Assembly: GCA_964409775.1 (NCBI GenBank)
Contig: CAYPEI010000011.1
Span: forward strand, 43,506 to 107,505
DNA from: JAHBXL01 sp964409775
Lineage (GTDB): Bacteria > Planctomycetota > Phycisphaerae > Phycisphaerales > UBA1924
Direction of reading: 5' to 3'
Length of the DNA stretch: 64,000 nucleotides
The translations under genes were made by a program, and so were the position numbers. Shown in pieces: positions 1 to 12,058 of this stretch. Positions within the stretch are counted from its first letter, which is position 1. Every line of letters starts with the position of its first letter. The notes under the pieces are model-generated. The model saw nothing but the letters and a program-made list of their open reading frames with translations, had not been told where the DNA came from and did no database searches.

Positions 1-1308
1 CGGCTCGGCCGGGCGGATCGTCAGCAGCACCTTGTCCACGCGATGGCGGTCCATGTCCACGACTTCGAAGCGGAACCGATCGAACTCGAAGACGTCGCCG
101 GTCGCCGGGATCCGCCCGAGATAGGCGAGCACGAACCCGCCGAGGGTCTGGAAGGCCGCCTCGCCATCCTTTGGGAGTTTCGTGTCGCCGGCGCGGTCGC
201 CGTGCATGAGGGCGCGGAGTTCGTCGACCGGCAGCATGCCGTCGAGCAGCAGCGAGCCGTCGGCGCGGGTCACGACCATGGGTTCTGGATCGGCGGCGGC
301 GCTGCCGGTGACATCGCCGACGATCGCTTCGACGACATCGTTGAGCGTGACGAGCCCCTCGAGCACGCCGTACTCATCGAGCACAAAGGCGACACGGTCC
401 TCGCGCTGGCGAAAGACCTCGAGGAGTTTCAGCGCGGGCAGCGTCTCGGGGATGTACATCGGTTTGCGGACGAGTTCGGACAGCGTCACCTGATCGCTGA
501 TGAGGCCGCTCTTGACCAGGTCCTTGACGTGCACCACGCCGAGCAGGTCATCGAGCCCGGTCTTGCACACCGGGAAGTGCGAGTGGGTCGAGGTGGCCAC
601 GGCGACGCGGATGCGGTGCACGCTGGAATCGGCCGGGAGCCAGTCGATATCCGGGCGGGGCACCATCAGCGACTTCACGGTGCGGTCGGAGAGCGAGAAC
701 ACACGGTCCACGATCTTCTGCTCGGATTCGTGGAACACGCCGACGCGCGTGCCCGTGCGCATGAGCGATCGGACCTCCTCCTCGGCGCCCTCGTGCTGCT
801 CGCGTGGGTGGACCCGCAGCACGCGCAGGACCAGATCGGTTGTGTGCGACAGCAGCCAGACCGCCGGGGCGAGCACCCGGGAGATGAGCGTCATCACCGG
901 CGAGAGCAGTGCCGCGGCCCGTTCGGCCGCCGATTGCGCGATCCGCTTGGGCACCAGTTCGCCGAAGATGATCGTGCAGGACGTGACCACCAGCACGGTG
1001 ACGATGAGCGAGCCCTGGCGGGCCGTCCGCTCCGTGAATCCCAGGTCGGCGATCAGGGGGGTGAGCGTCGATGCCGCCATGGCGTCGCTGAGCGCGCCGA
1101 TAAGGACGGTGACCAGGGTGTTGCCGATCTGGACGGTCGAGAACAGCCGGGTGGGGCTTGCCAGCAGGCGGAGGGCGGACTTCGCGCCCGATCCGCCCCG
1201 TTCGGCCATCGCCTCCAGGCGGGCGGGGCGCGACGACACCAGCGCCATCTCGGCGGCGGTGAAGAGCGAACTGAAGCAGATCAGCACCAGCAGGAGGGCG
1301 ATCAGCAT
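1..1308 (-). CDS. CNNM/CorC (HlyC) family membrane protein with CBS domains, 3' end cut by window
   Basis: The reading frame starts at ATG 1308 and is still open at base 1, giving at least 436 residues. The N-terminus begins MLIALLLVLICFSSLFTAAE and runs into the DUF21/CNNM transmembrane domain with the FSTVQIGNTLV helix. Then come a CBS-pair region and the start of the C-terminal transporter-associated domain (FDRFRFEVVDMDRHRV near the window edge), so only a few dozen residues are probably missing. Proteins of this family sit in the inner membrane and are linked to Mg2+/Co2+ efflux or resistance; the older name hemolysin C is misleading. It is transcribed away from the gene at 1352. Family assignment is firm, the transported ion is not shown by the sequence. 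Confidence 0.85.
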   Translation of the reverse strand, partial: MLIALLLVLICFSSLFTAAEMALVSSRPARLEAMAERGGSGAKSALRLLASPTRLFSTVQIGNTLVTVLIGALSDAMAASTLTPLIADLGFTERTARQGSLIVTVLVVTSCTIIFGELVPKRIAQSAAERAAALLSPVMTLISRVLAPAVWLLSHTTDLVLRVLRVHPREQHEGAEEEVRSLMRTGTRVGVFHESEQKIVDRVFSLSDRTVKSLMVPRPDIDWLPADSSVHRIRVAVATSTHSHFPVCKTGLDDLLGVVHVKDLVKSGLISDQVTLSELVRKPMYIPETLPALKLLEVFRQREDRVAFVLDEYGVLEGLVTLNDVVEAIVGDVTGSAAADPEPMVVTRADGSLLLDGMLPVDELRALMHGDRAGDTKLPKDGEAAFQTLGGFVLAYLGRIPATGDVFEFDRFRFEVVDMDRHRVDKVLLTIRPAEP

Positions 1309-1351
1309 GGCGGTGACAAGATAGCACCGCCGGGCGCGGTGAGGGCGGGGC

Positions 1352-3298
1352 TCAGACCAGCACCTCGAAGGTGCCGAGCGTGACCGTCATGCCCGCGGCG
1401 ACCGGGTTGCCCGAGGTATCCGTCACCGAACCGGCGAGCAGCACGACGGAGTAGGTTCCGTTGTCGGCGGAGTCCCACGAGCCGCCGGGCGGCGTGAAGC
1501 GGTAGGTGGCGACCATCGGGGTGCCGTCGGTTGCCCGGGAGATGCTGACGAGTTCGACCAGGACGGAGAACGAGCCTCCCGGCCCGTCGATCCGGACATC
1601 CCCGCTGCCGATGGTTGCCCGGGAGACGGCGACGTTGTCGCCGAAGCGCACCCGGACGAGCGACGGGTTCACGGACACATCCGCGTTTACAAACTCAGCG
1701 CTGGGGTTCTGCAGGTCCTTGATGCGGAAGCGGCTGTCGGTCGCCGGGTTGCGCACCATGCCGTTCACCATGACCACGCCGGTGAAGCGGCCGGCGACGA
1801 TCCGGGCGGACTGCGCCATCGTCGAACCGATGGTCACGTTGCCGATCTTGCTCTGGGCCGGGTTCTGGATGCGGTCATCGCCGTCGTTGAGCACGCCGTT
1901 GACCGGGTTCAGTCCTGCGCCGACGATCGAGTTCTGCACCTTGCCCGTGACGACGATGGCGTTGATGTTGCCCGCGGCGAAGGAGTCCGCCGCGCCGCCG
2001 GTCCCGCCCAGTCGGCCGTCGGTTCCGAGGTTGGCACCCGCGAGGATCTTGGCGCCGACCAGGTCGAGCCCGATGCTGAGGCTCTGGATCGTTTTGGCGG
2101 CCAGCGTGCCGCGGAACGAGCGAGTGGTCGTGAGCGAGGTGAGCAACTGCGTGAACGATGCGCTCCACTTGACGGTGGAGGTAAACGCCTGGATCGCGCC
2201 GCCGCGGCCGATGACCCGCCACGTGCCGCCGGTGAGCGAACCGCCGATGGTCGCCCCGCCGAGCGTCGGTCCGCCGGAGCGGCCGGTGAGGTTGATGCTC
2301 GCACCGAAGTCGCCGGTTGAACTGATCGAGCCGATCCACTCGGCGCTGATCAGGTCCGTCGGCGAGGCATTGGTGTCGGTCCAACTGGTCACGGTCAGCG
2401 ACTGGATGGACCCGGCGGTCGAGATCGAGGCGTTCGTCACGGCGCCGAGCGTGATCACCGTGTTGACGCCCGCCTGTCCGATCGCGATCGGAACCTCGGA
2501 GGCCGTACCGCCGACATTGCCCAGCCGCAGCGTCCCGAGCGTGCCCGAGACCGAGAGGGAGCCACGCAGCCGGGCGTTGGCGCCGGTGATCGATGAGATC
2601 GACCCGGCGACCATCACGTTGTTCAGGTCGACGATGCCATCGCCGCCGCTGGTGGCGATGCCCAGTTGGGAGTTCGCGCCGGCGCCGGTCACGTTGATAT
2701 CGAACCGGCCGTCGCTGTTGCGGACGACGGTGCCCGTTCCGCCGTTGAGCAGTTGGAACTGGACGGTGGTTCCCTCGGGATCGAGTTGCTCCAGGATCGC
2801 GTTCCCGCGTCCGGGCAGGGTGCCGAACTTGATCTCCAGCGGGAAGAAGTCCTCTGTCGCGGCGACGTTGTTGCTCTGGTTCGTGTCATTGACCTGGTTG
2901 TTCGGCGTGATGCGGACCAGCAGGAAGTAGTTTCCCGGCGTCGCCGTCGCGGGGATGCGGACCTGGTCCGCGAAGTCGCCGAAGTCGCCTGAAGAGAGCG
3001 AGATCGGCAGACTCGGGAACGACCCGATGTTGACATCGCCCGAGTCGAAGTTGGTGTCCGTGGAGAGGAAGAAGTTGATCGAGACAAGGCCGACCGCGGC
3101 CATTGGTCCGTTATTGGTGACAAAGACGCCCGCGTTGAAGCGATCGCCCGGCACCATCGGCGACGGGACATCGAAGTCCTGGAAACTCACGGCGAGGTCG
3201 GCCGCGAGCAACTGCCGGGGTTCCAGCGATTCGGCCGCGAACGCGGACGAGTCGGTGCGGAACCGGCGCGAGGATTGAGCCCGAGTGAACATCATCAT
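1352..3298 (-). CDS. Exported LEPR-XLL domain protein with CARDB-like N-terminal domain
   Basis: 648 residues. Residues ~24-34 read ESLEPRQLLAA, the planctomycete LEPR-XLL signature that marks large exported or surface proteins just after a charged N-terminus. Residues ~40-150 (VTNNGPMAAVG, INFFLSTDTNFDSGD, ATPGNYFLLVRI, QVNDTNQSNN) look like a CARDB/adhesion-type beta-sandwich. The rest is Gly/Ser/Thr/Asn-rich with repeated beta-strand-like units (IGSFPS, IGGSLTGGTWRVIG) and no recognised catalytic motif. No PEP-CTERM or LPXTG tail is visible. It is probably a cell-surface or secreted structural protein. It stands alone, with 53 bases or fewer to the gene on its 3' side and 240 bases to nuoN on its 5' side. 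Confidence 0.8.
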   Translation of the reverse strand: MMMFTRAQSSRRFRTDSSAFAAESLEPRQLLAADLAVSFQDFDVPSPMVPGDRFNAGVFVTNNGPMAAVGLVSINFFLSTDTNFDSGDVNIGSFPSLPISLSSGDFGDFADQVRIPATATPGNYFLLVRITPNNQVNDTNQSNNVAATEDFFPLEIKFGTLPGRGNAILEQLDPEGTTVQFQLLNGGTGTVVRNSDGRFDINVTGAGANSQLGIATSGGDGIVDLNNVMVAGSISSITGANARLRGSLSVSGTLGTLRLGNVGGTASEVPIAIGQAGVNTVITLGAVTNASISTAGSIQSLTVTSWTDTNASPTDLISAEWIGSISSTGDFGASINLTGRSGGPTLGGATIGGSLTGGTWRVIGRGGAIQAFTSTVKWSASFTQLLTSLTTTRSFRGTLAAKTIQSLSIGLDLVGAKILAGANLGTDGRLGGTGGAADSFAAGNINAIVVTGKVQNSIVGAGLNPVNGVLNDGDDRIQNPAQSKIGNVTIGSTMAQSARIVAGRFTGVVMVNGMVRNPATDSRFRIKDLQNPSAEFVNADVSVNPSLVRVRFGDNVAVSRATIGSGDVRIDGPGGSFSVLVELVSISRATDGTPMVATYRFTPPGGSWDSADNGTYSVVLLAGSVTDTSGNPVAAGMTVTLGTFEVLV

Positions 3299-3538
3299 GG
3301 ACGTGTCTCCAGTCGCTTCCCCGGCCCCGTGCCCCGTCCGGACATTGCTGTCGCGTCCGGGTCCTGCCCATCGGCGGGCGGCACACGGGCCATTCCGGCC
3401 GCGGCGTGTGCATGTTCTTATGAGCGAGGATAGGCCGGGGTTGCCCGGTTGATCGAGTCCTCGCAGTTACGCTGAGAGCGGAACTCCCCCTCCTGCGAAG
3501 TGGGTGCACAGGCGATGCTCGGGATGTGGCGGGCCGGC

Positions 3539-5146
3539 TCAGCGGGCGGGCGCGGCCGCGGCGACCGGGTCGGTCGATGCCGGGGCGTTCAGGGGATTGC
3601 CGGCTTGCACGCCGCTGAGGCGGTTGTATCGCCCCGCCGCGGCGGCCTGTGCGCCCAGCCATGAGCCCGCGCCGGTGACGGCGATCAGGATGACGGCGAG
3701 GGCCGCCACTGCTCCGGAGAAGCGCCGTGCCCCGTGACGCACGATCCGCGGTGCAATGCCCTCGGCTTCCGGTTCGGCAAGCAGGGCCGCGCCTGCCAGC
3801 CGCAGGTAGTAGTACGCGGCGATCGCGGAGTTCACGCCGAGGATGAGCACCAGCGGCAGTTCGCCCGCGGCGATGCCCGACGAGAAGAGGGGGAGTTTTC
3901 CGAAGAACCCCAGCAGCGGGGGCAGGCCGAGCAGGCCGACCGAGGAGATCACCAGTGTCCAGCCCAGCAGCGGGTCGCGCTTGCACAGGCCGTTGAGGTC
4001 CGCGACGTCCTCGGCTTCTTCCGTTCCGCCCTCGGCGCTCTTGCGCTCCAGGCAGGCGATCACGGCGAAGGAGGCCAGCGTCATGATGCCGTAGGTCGCA
4101 AGGTAGAACAGGACCGCCCCGAGCCCGTTGCGTGCCAGCGATGCTCCCTCCGGCCCCGGTCCCGCGATGACACCGACGAGCATGTAGCCCGAGTGCGCGA
4201 TCGAGGAGTACGCCAGGATGCGCTTGGCCGAGGACTGCATGAGCGCCAGCACGTTGCCGACGGTCATGGTGAGCGCGGCGATGGCCCACAGAACGATGCG
4301 GAGCATCTCCGGCAGCGCTTCGCCCGAACCGCCGAAGCGCCAACCCACAAGGCCCAGGAGGCTCATGATCGCGAAGAAGCCCGCGGCCTTGGGCACGAAG
4401 GCCAGGAACGCCGCGACCGGCGACGAGGCGCCTTGATAGACGTCTGGCGTGTAGAAGTGCATCGGGACCGCGGCGATCTTGAAGCACACGCCCAGCACCG
4501 ACAGGAGCAGGCCGAGCATCGCGAGGTCGCTCACCGAGCCTGCGCCGAGCATGCGGTGGATCTCGGAGAAACTGGTGGATCCCGTCGCGCCGTAGAGCAT
4601 GGCAAAGCCGTAGAGGAAGATCGCCGCGCCCAGGGCGCCCAGGAAGAAGTACTTCACGCCCGCCTCCATGGACCGGTTCTTGCCGGTGGAGAGCGCGACC
4701 ATGACGTACGTGGGCAGGGAGGTGAGTTCGAGCGCGAGGAACAGGAAGATCAGGTCATCGGCGCCGGCGCAGAGCATGAGGCCGGTGAGGGAGAAGAGCG
4801 CGAAAGCCCAGAACTCGCCGGTGGTGGAGCGGAGCGGGTCGAACGTGCCGCCGCGGGAGACCGAGCCTTCGTAGTCGCGGTCGACCCCGCCCTCGAAGAG
4901 CATGAGGAGCAGGAGGCCGATCGCCGCGATGATCATCTTGGCGTACATGGCCATGTGGGGCAGCGGGCCGTGGCCGACGGGGGTGGTGTACCACGCCAGG
5001 AAGCCGGCCGTGACGAGCGCCACCGCCGCGAGCAGGCCGCACTGGCGGCGCGTCGTGCGGTCGCGCGACAGGCCCATGACCATCACCACGCACGCACCGA
5101 CGAACAGCGCGATCTCGGGCCAGAGTTGGGCGACTTTGTCAACCAT
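3539..5146 (-). CDS. nuoN: NADH-quinone oxidoreductase subunit N
   Basis: 535 residues of almost continuous hydrophobic helices. It is the antiporter-like proton-pumping subunit N of respiratory complex I in the inner membrane. Recognisable family segments include FLALELTSLPTYVMVAL, KYFFLGALGAAIFLYGFAMLYG, MHFYTPDVYQGASSPVAAFLAFVPKAAGF and KRILAYSSIAHSGYMLVGV, carrying the conserved Glu and Lys residues of the Proton_antipo_M family. It ends with an Ala/Pro-rich tail of ~35 residues beyond the last helix, making it a little longer than the usual ~480-500. It is the last gene of the nuoJKLMN series, 57 bases after nuoM. ATG 5146 is the natural start. Confidence 0.95.
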   Translation of the reverse strand: MVDKVAQLWPEIALFVGACVVMVMGLSRDRTTRRQCGLLAAVALVTAGFLAWYTTPVGHGPLPHMAMYAKMIIAAIGLLLLMLFEGGVDRDYEGSVSRGGTFDPLRSTTGEFWAFALFSLTGLMLCAGADDLIFLFLALELTSLPTYVMVALSTGKNRSMEAGVKYFFLGALGAAIFLYGFAMLYGATGSTSFSEIHRMLGAGSVSDLAMLGLLLSVLGVCFKIAAVPMHFYTPDVYQGASSPVAAFLAFVPKAAGFFAIMSLLGLVGWRFGGSGEALPEMLRIVLWAIAALTMTVGNVLALMQSSAKRILAYSSIAHSGYMLVGVIAGPGPEGASLARNGLGAVLFYLATYGIMTLASFAVIACLERKSAEGGTEEAEDVADLNGLCKRDPLLGWTLVISSVGLLGLPPLLGFFGKLPLFSSGIAAGELPLVLILGVNSAIAAYYYLRLAGAALLAEPEAEGIAPRIVRHGARRFSGAVAALAVILIAVTGAGSWLGAQAAAAGRYNRLSGVQAGNPLNAPASTDPVAAAAPAR

Positions 5147-5203
5147 GGTGGGTCAGTCGGGAAGGGAGTGGCGTGCAGGTTGGGGCGATGCGTGCAGGCG
5201 AGA

Positions 5204-6900
5204 TCAATGGCCCGCGGTGGGGAGGGTGAGCGGGGTGATGGGGACAACCGCCGTCGCCTCGGGCGAGCGGTTCAGATCGGGGCTTCGGCGTGCCTCGTCG
5301 AGGATCCGGGTCATCTGCTGGGTCGGCGCTTCGAGCGCCTGCAGGAGCGGCCGGGGATAGAGGCCGAGCACGAGGCAGAGGACCGCGAGCGGCACGAGGA
5401 TGCCGATCTCGCGGCCGTTCAGGTCGGTGGGCAACGAGGCGTGGGCGTCGTGCTCGTGTCCGTGGTGATCGTGTCCGTGGGGGACCTTCAACGGACCCCA
5501 GACCACGGCGCCGACCATGAACAGGATGTAGATCGCGGTGACGATCATGCCCGTTCCGGCGAACAGGGCGAACCACGGGCCGAGTTCGCCGGCGGTAGCG
5601 CCCGGCAGGAGCGCGGGAACACCGGCCTGGATGTACTGCACACCCGGGATCTCCCACGTGGCTCCGCCGGCCTGGAAGGCCGCGAACAGGCACATGAACT
5701 CGCTGACGAAGCCGTTCAGGCCCGGAAGGCCGACGCTGGCCATGGCGAAGAAAACCATGAACGTCGACCACACGGGCATCTTCGCGGCGAGGCCGCCGAG
5801 TTCCTTGAGCGAGCGGGTGTGGTAGCGCTCGTAGATCATGCCGATCAGGAGGAACAGAGCGCCCGTCGAAAGGCCGTGGTTGATCATGTACAGGATCGAG
5901 CCGGTGAGCCCGATGCTGTTGAGTGCGAACAGGCCGAGCACACAGAAGCCAAGGTGGCTGACCGAGGAATAGGCCACGAGTTTCTTGACGTCCTTCTGCA
6001 CCCAGCAGATCAGTCCGGCGTAGATGATGCCGATGACGGCGAGCACGCCGACGACCGGGGCGTAGTGAATCGCCGCGATCGGGCACATGTTGAGCGCGAA
6101 GCGGTACAGGCCGTAGGTGCCGAGTTTCAGCAGGACGCCGGCCAGGATAACGGAGCCCGCGGTCGGGGCCTCGGTGTGGGCCAGCGGGAGCCACGTGTGC
6201 ACGGGGAACAGCGGGACCTTGACGGCGAAGCCGCACATGAGCGCCCAGAACACCAGGCCCTGCTCGTGCAGCGGGAGCGCTGCGCAGGTCTGCACGAGGG
6301 CCGCGAAGTCGAACGTCCAACTCTGCGTCATGCCGTGGTGGCGATAGGCGACAAACACCAGGCCCGCGAGGGTGATGAGCGAGCCGGTGAAGGTGTAGAG
6401 GAAGAACTTGGTGGCCGCGGCCTTGCGGTTGGTCGAGCCGTACAGGTTGATGAGGATGTACAGGGGGACGAGCGTGAACTCGAAGAAGACGTAGAACATG
6501 ACGACATCGCGGGCGGCGAAGACGCCGGTCATCGCGGTCTGGAGGATGAGCAGCCAGATGTAGTAGGTCCGTACGCGGTCGGTGATGGCCGTGAACGACG
6601 CGGCGACGCAGATCGGCCCGAGCAGGACGGTCAGCCCGACCAGCAGCATGCTGACCGTATCGAGCCCGAGCGAGAAGCGCATTCCCAGCGGCTCGAACCA
6701 GGTGAACGACCCGCCGAAGCCCGCGACATCCGAAGCGCCGCGGGCCCAGTCGAACTGCGTCGCCATCCACGCGAAGATCGCCACCGGTACGAGCGTTGCG
6801 AAGAGCGAGAGCGACCTGGCCTGCTTCGCGGGCGAAATCGCCACCGCCACCGCACCGAAGAGCGGCACCAGCAACAGGAGCATGAGCGCGGTGAGTCCGG

Positions 6901-6904
<4 letters not shown>
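5204..6904 (-). CDS. nuoM: NADH-quinone oxidoreductase subunit M
   Basis: 566 residues. It is the second antiporter-like proton-channel subunit of complex I. Diagnostic segments are FFEFTLVPLYILINLYGS, KVPLFPVHTWLPLAHTEAPTAGSVILAGVLLKLGTYGLYRF, KKLVAYSSVSHLGFCVLGLF and MINHGLSTGALFLLIGMIYERYHTR. The ATG at 6904 overlaps the nuoL stop by four bases (ATGA), which fixes the start; the frame stays open upstream of it without a plausible start. A short histidine-rich stretch (HGHDHHGHEHDAH) lies near the C-terminus, between the last helices, and is not typical of NuoM. Coupled translation with nuoL is likely. Confidence 0.95.
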
Positions 6905-9120
<2,216 letters not shown>

Positions 9121-9160
9121 GTGCTCACTTCAGGTCGGGGAGAAGAGTGGAACAGCGTTG

Positions 9161-9538
9161 TCAGCCGCGGAGTTCGGACCAGGTCGTCGCGTCCAGCGTC
9201 TCGCGACGGCGGAACAGCAGGACCACCAGCGCGAGGGCCAGCGCCGCTTCCGCCGCGGCGATCGTCAGGACGAAGATCACGAAGGCCTCGCCGGTGTGGT
9301 TGAGGTGGTAGCGGCTGAAGGCGATGAGCGCGATGCCCGCGGCCTGGAACATGAGTTCCGTGCAGAGGAACATGATGATCAGGTTGCGCCGCGTAATGAA
9401 GCCGATCAGCCCGATCGTGAACATCATCGCGGACAGCACGAGGTAGTGATACAGCGTGGCCTGCTGCATCGGCGCGGGAAAGCCCTGCTGCGCGAGCGCG
9501 GCCGCGGTCACGGCCCATGTTGCCAGCGCGGTGTTCAT
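9161..9538 (-). CDS. nuoK: NADH-quinone oxidoreductase subunit K
   Basis: 125 residues with three membrane helices. Subunit K (ND4L) of complex I carries buried glutamates in the proton path; the segment NLIIMFLCTELMFQAAGIALIAFSRY contains the conserved Glu, and EAFVIFVLTIAAAEAALALALVVLLFRR the second. ATG 9538 overlaps the nuoJ stop as ATGA, which sets the start, although the frame is open further upstream. It is ~25 residues longer than the common ~100, all at the N-terminus (MNTALATWAVTAAALAQQGFP). Translationally coupled to nuoJ. Confidence 0.93.
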   Translation of the reverse strand: MNTALATWAVTAAALAQQGFPAPMQQATLYHYLVLSAMMFTIGLIGFITRRNLIIMFLCTELMFQAAGIALIAFSRYHLNHTGEAFVIFVLTIAAAEAALALALVVLLFRRRETLDATTWSELRG

Positions 9539-10557
9539 GCGCCACCCCCGTGCGCGGGAGAGAGCGGGGCATCGGGCAGGTGGCGGTTCTGCGCTGCGAG
9601 TTTCGCCGCTTCGTCCAGTTCGACCTTCTTCCGCGCCAGCACCACCGCGCCAAGCATGGCCATCAGCAGGATGACGCCGGCCAGTTCGATCGCCCCGGGT
9701 GCGCCGGAGAGCAGCGAGAACCCCACCCCCTCGGGATTGGTGATCTGGAGGTCCTTGGGCCACTTCTCGTGCGCCGGGGTAACCCAGCGTTCCTGGCCCT
9801 TGCCGTAGGCGATCTTGACCCCTGCACCGCCGGGCGAGAGATCGATCACCGGGGCGCCGGGCGTGCCGTCAGGACGGGCCGGACCGCGGGCAACGGTCTC
9901 GTCCGCATCGATCACACCGGCGTCGCGGAGGGCCTTCTCGACCTTGCCGGGAACGAGCGCAAGTTGTTGCTGAGAAGAGACTTCGGGCGGAATCGGGAGC
10001 GATCGGACACCGTGGGCGAGCATGGTGGTCAGCGCCGCAACGAGAACAAAGCCGATCACCGCCGCCAGTGCCGGCTCGCGGCTATAGCGGTCGTAGTCCG
10101 CCAGAGCCTCGACCTCGTCCGCGGTCGGCGACTCGGTTGCCAGCATGATCACAAACAGGTAGGTGATCAGGATCGCCCCGGCGTAGACGATGACCAGTGC
10201 AAACGCCATAAACTCCGCTGATAACAGTACATACAGCCCGGCGCTGGCGATGATCGTGAGCACGAAATACAGCGCGGCGTAGACGGGGCGGGGATGGGAG
10301 ATCACCCGCAGCGAAGCGCCGAGCGCGATCAGGGCAAACAGGTAGAAGTTGAAGTTGGGAGTGGCTCCCGTCTGCGCAGCGCGGAGGCTGATCCCCAGCA
10401 GGACCGCCCCGGCGCCGATTGCCGCGACCAGCGCGCCCAGCAGTTGCGGGTTCAGGCCCCGTCGCGGCAGAGCCAGTGCGATGCCGATCGCGCCGATCGC
10501 ACACCCAAGGTAGAGCAGGATCGGGCTGACAAGGCCTTCCAAGGTGACGGGCTCCAC
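9535..10557 (-). CDS. nuoJ: NADH-quinone oxidoreductase subunit J with large periplasmic-loop insert
   Basis: About 340 residues if started at GTG 10557 (a TTG at 10542 is an alternative; the frame is open further upstream but that part is non-hydrophobic and lies over the divergent pgsA region). The ND6-type core is clear: RPVYAALYFVLTIIASAGLYVLLSAEFMAFALVIVYAGAILITYLFVIMLAT. NuoJ is usually ~170-200 residues. Here a polar segment of ~90-100 residues (from LPIPPEVSSQQQ to ITNPEGVGFS) separates two C-terminal helices. First gene of the visible nuoJKLMN unit; subunits A-I are not in the window. It is divergent from pgsA, so 10558-10720 should hold promoters for both directions. Confidence 0.85.
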   Translation of the reverse strand: MEPVTLEGLVSPILLYLGCAIGAIGIALALPRRGLNPQLLGALVAAIGAGAVLLGISLRAAQTGATPNFNFYLFALIALGASLRVISHPRPVYAALYFVLTIIASAGLYVLLSAEFMAFALVIVYAGAILITYLFVIMLATESPTADEVEALADYDRYSREPALAAVIGFVLVAALTTMLAHGVRSLPIPPEVSSQQQLALVPGKVEKALRDAGVIDADETVARGPARPDGTPGAPVIDLSPGGAGVKIAYGKGQERWVTPAHEKWPKDLQITNPEGVGFSLLSGAPGAIELAGVILLMAMLGAVVLARKKVELDEAAKLAAQNRHLPDAPLSPAHGGGA

Positions 10558-10720
10558 GTCTGCTCGGGTCGGCTTTCTTTGGCCGCGACTGCGGCGGCTG
10601 GGCCGGTTCCCGAAGGGACGCAGAGGATAGAGGACCGGGCGCGGGGCTTCAACACACGGGCTGCCGCGCCCCTGACCGTGGACAACTCCGTCCGGGGGGT
10701 TGGTCGAGGCCGGCGCGGCG

Positions 10721-11512
10721 ATGTCGCCGTCCGTTACTATCCGCGCGGTGTCGAACCAGCCCACTCCATCTGCGGCCGCGGCCTCAGGCCCGACCCATAC
10801 TCCCGGGTCGGGCGGGCTCCGCCAATCGCTTCCCAACCTGCTGACCGCGGGGCGGGTGGTTCTGGCCATCGTGTTCTTCGCGTTGCTTGCGTGGTATCGG
10901 CATCGTGCCCCGGTGGCGACGGTCCGGGAGGGCTCGGTCCTGACCGCCGCGGACTGGCTTCTGCTCAACGCCGCCGTGGTGTTCAGCATCGCCGCGATGA
11001 CCGATGTGCTCGACGGCTATCTGGCGCGGCGGTGGGGCCAGGTTTCGGTGTTCGGGCGGATCATGGACCCGTTTGCGGACAAGTTGCTGGTGGTCGGGGC
11101 GTTTGTCTTCCTCGCGGGCCCTGGGTTCACGACCGACGGCAGCCCGGCGGAGCAGATCAGCGGCGTGTACCCGTGGATGGTCGCGGTCATTCTCGGGCGG
11201 GAACTGCTGGTCACATCCATCCGCGCGGTGTTCGAGGGTCAGGGCGTTTCCTTCGGCGCGGCGTGGAGCGGCAAACTCAAGATGATCCTTCAGTCGCTCT
11301 GCGTGCCGAGCGTACTGGTGCTGATTGCGCTGGCCGACCCCGCGGCATCGATTCCGCGGCACCGTGTCGCGGAGCCTCCGCCGTTTGCGAGGCTCGCCAT
11401 CGACGCGATCGTCTGGACGACGGTGGTGGTGACGGTGTGGTCCGGGCTGCCTTACGTCTTCCGGGCGTGGGCGATGATGCGCAACGACAAGGCACGCCGG
11501 GAGGGGCCATGA
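10721..11512 (+). CDS. pgsA: CDP-diacylglycerol-glycerol-3-phosphate 3-phosphatidyltransferase
   Basis: About 263 residues from ATG 10721; a TTG at 10700 and a GTG at 10748 are in frame and cannot be excluded. It makes phosphatidylglycerophosphate from CDP-diacylglycerol and glycerol 3-phosphate, in the inner membrane. The CDP-alcohol phosphotransferase signature D-x2-DG-x2-AR-x8-G-x3-D-x3-D is complete (DVLDGYLARRW, then GRIMDPFAD). Several membrane helices follow. The N-terminal ~35 residues are polar and low-complexity. The stop overlaps the pgpA start as ATGA, so synthesis and dephosphorylation of the same lipid are translationally coupled. Confidence 0.92.
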   Translation: MSPSVTIRAVSNQPTPSAAAASGPTHTPGSGGLRQSLPNLLTAGRVVLAIVFFALLAWYRHRAPVATVREGSVLTAADWLLLNAAVVFSIAAMTDVLDGYLARRWGQVSVFGRIMDPFADKLLVVGAFVFLAGPGFTTDGSPAEQISGVYPWMVAVILGRELLVTSIRAVFEGQGVSFGAAWSGKLKMILQSLCVPSVLVLIALADPAASIPRHRVAEPPPFARLAIDAIVWTTVVVTVWSGLPYVFRAWAMMRNDKARREGP

Positions 11513-12048
11513 GCAGCGGACCGGGAATTTCGACGACAGGAATGGCGCTGGTCACGACCTTCGGCCTCGGGAATCTGCGCCCCGCGCCGGGCACGTGGGG
11601 CTCGATGCCGCCGGTTCTGCTCGCCGGGCTGCTCATCGCGCTGGGATTCGGGAACGCGACCTGCCCGATCGGGATCATGGGGTGCTGGGTCTACAACGCC
11701 GCGATCGTCGGCACGCTGCTGGTGTTCTGCTACGCGTGTGTGGCGTACGGCGATGCCGCGGAGGCGCGGTTCGGCAAGAAGGACCCGGGGAGCGTGTGCG
11801 CGGATGAAACGGCGGGCGTGTGCATCCCGCTGCTCTTCCTGCCGCCGGTTGCGGTCTCGACGCCGGTTCACGCCGCGGCGACGCTGGTGCTGGTCTTCCT
11901 CGCGTTCCGCGTGTTTGACATCCTGAAACTCCCACCGGCCAACGGCCTGCAGCGGATCCCCGGCGGCTGGGGGATCCTGCTGGATGACCTCGTGGCGGGC
12001 GTGCAGACGCTTATCGTCGTGCAGTTGGTGACGCGGCTGGTGTATTGA
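11509..12048 (+). CDS. pgpA: Phosphatidylglycerophosphatase A
   Basis: 179 residues with several membrane helices. It removes the phosphate from phosphatidylglycerophosphate to give phosphatidylglycerol, the next step after PgsA. Family features include FGLGNLRPAPGTWGSMP near the N-terminus, the acidic motif ADETAG and the C-terminal FDILKLPPANGLQRIPGGWGILLDDLVAG with the conserved DD. The start is fixed by the four-base ATGA overlap with pgsA. A dispersed repeat begins 11 bases after its stop codon. Confidence 0.9.
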   Translation: MSSGPGISTTGMALVTTFGLGNLRPAPGTWGSMPPVLLAGLLIALGFGNATCPIGIMGCWVYNAAIVGTLLVFCYACVAYGDAAEARFGKKDPGSVCADETAGVCIPLLFLPPVAVSTPVHAAATLVLVFLAFRVFDILKLPPANGLQRIPGGWGILLDDLVAGVQTLIVVQLVTRLVY

Positions 12049-12058
12049 AGAAGGATCA

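Noticed and set aside
43..1383. 446-codon plus-strand frame at the window start
   Set aside because: The minus strand encodes the CNNM/CorC protein through the whole stretch; this frame has no recognisable domain.
9535..10989. Longer 484-codon version of NuoJ
   Set aside because: The extra N-terminal ~145 residues are polar and overlap the divergent pgsA coding start; NuoJ homologues begin at the first helix.
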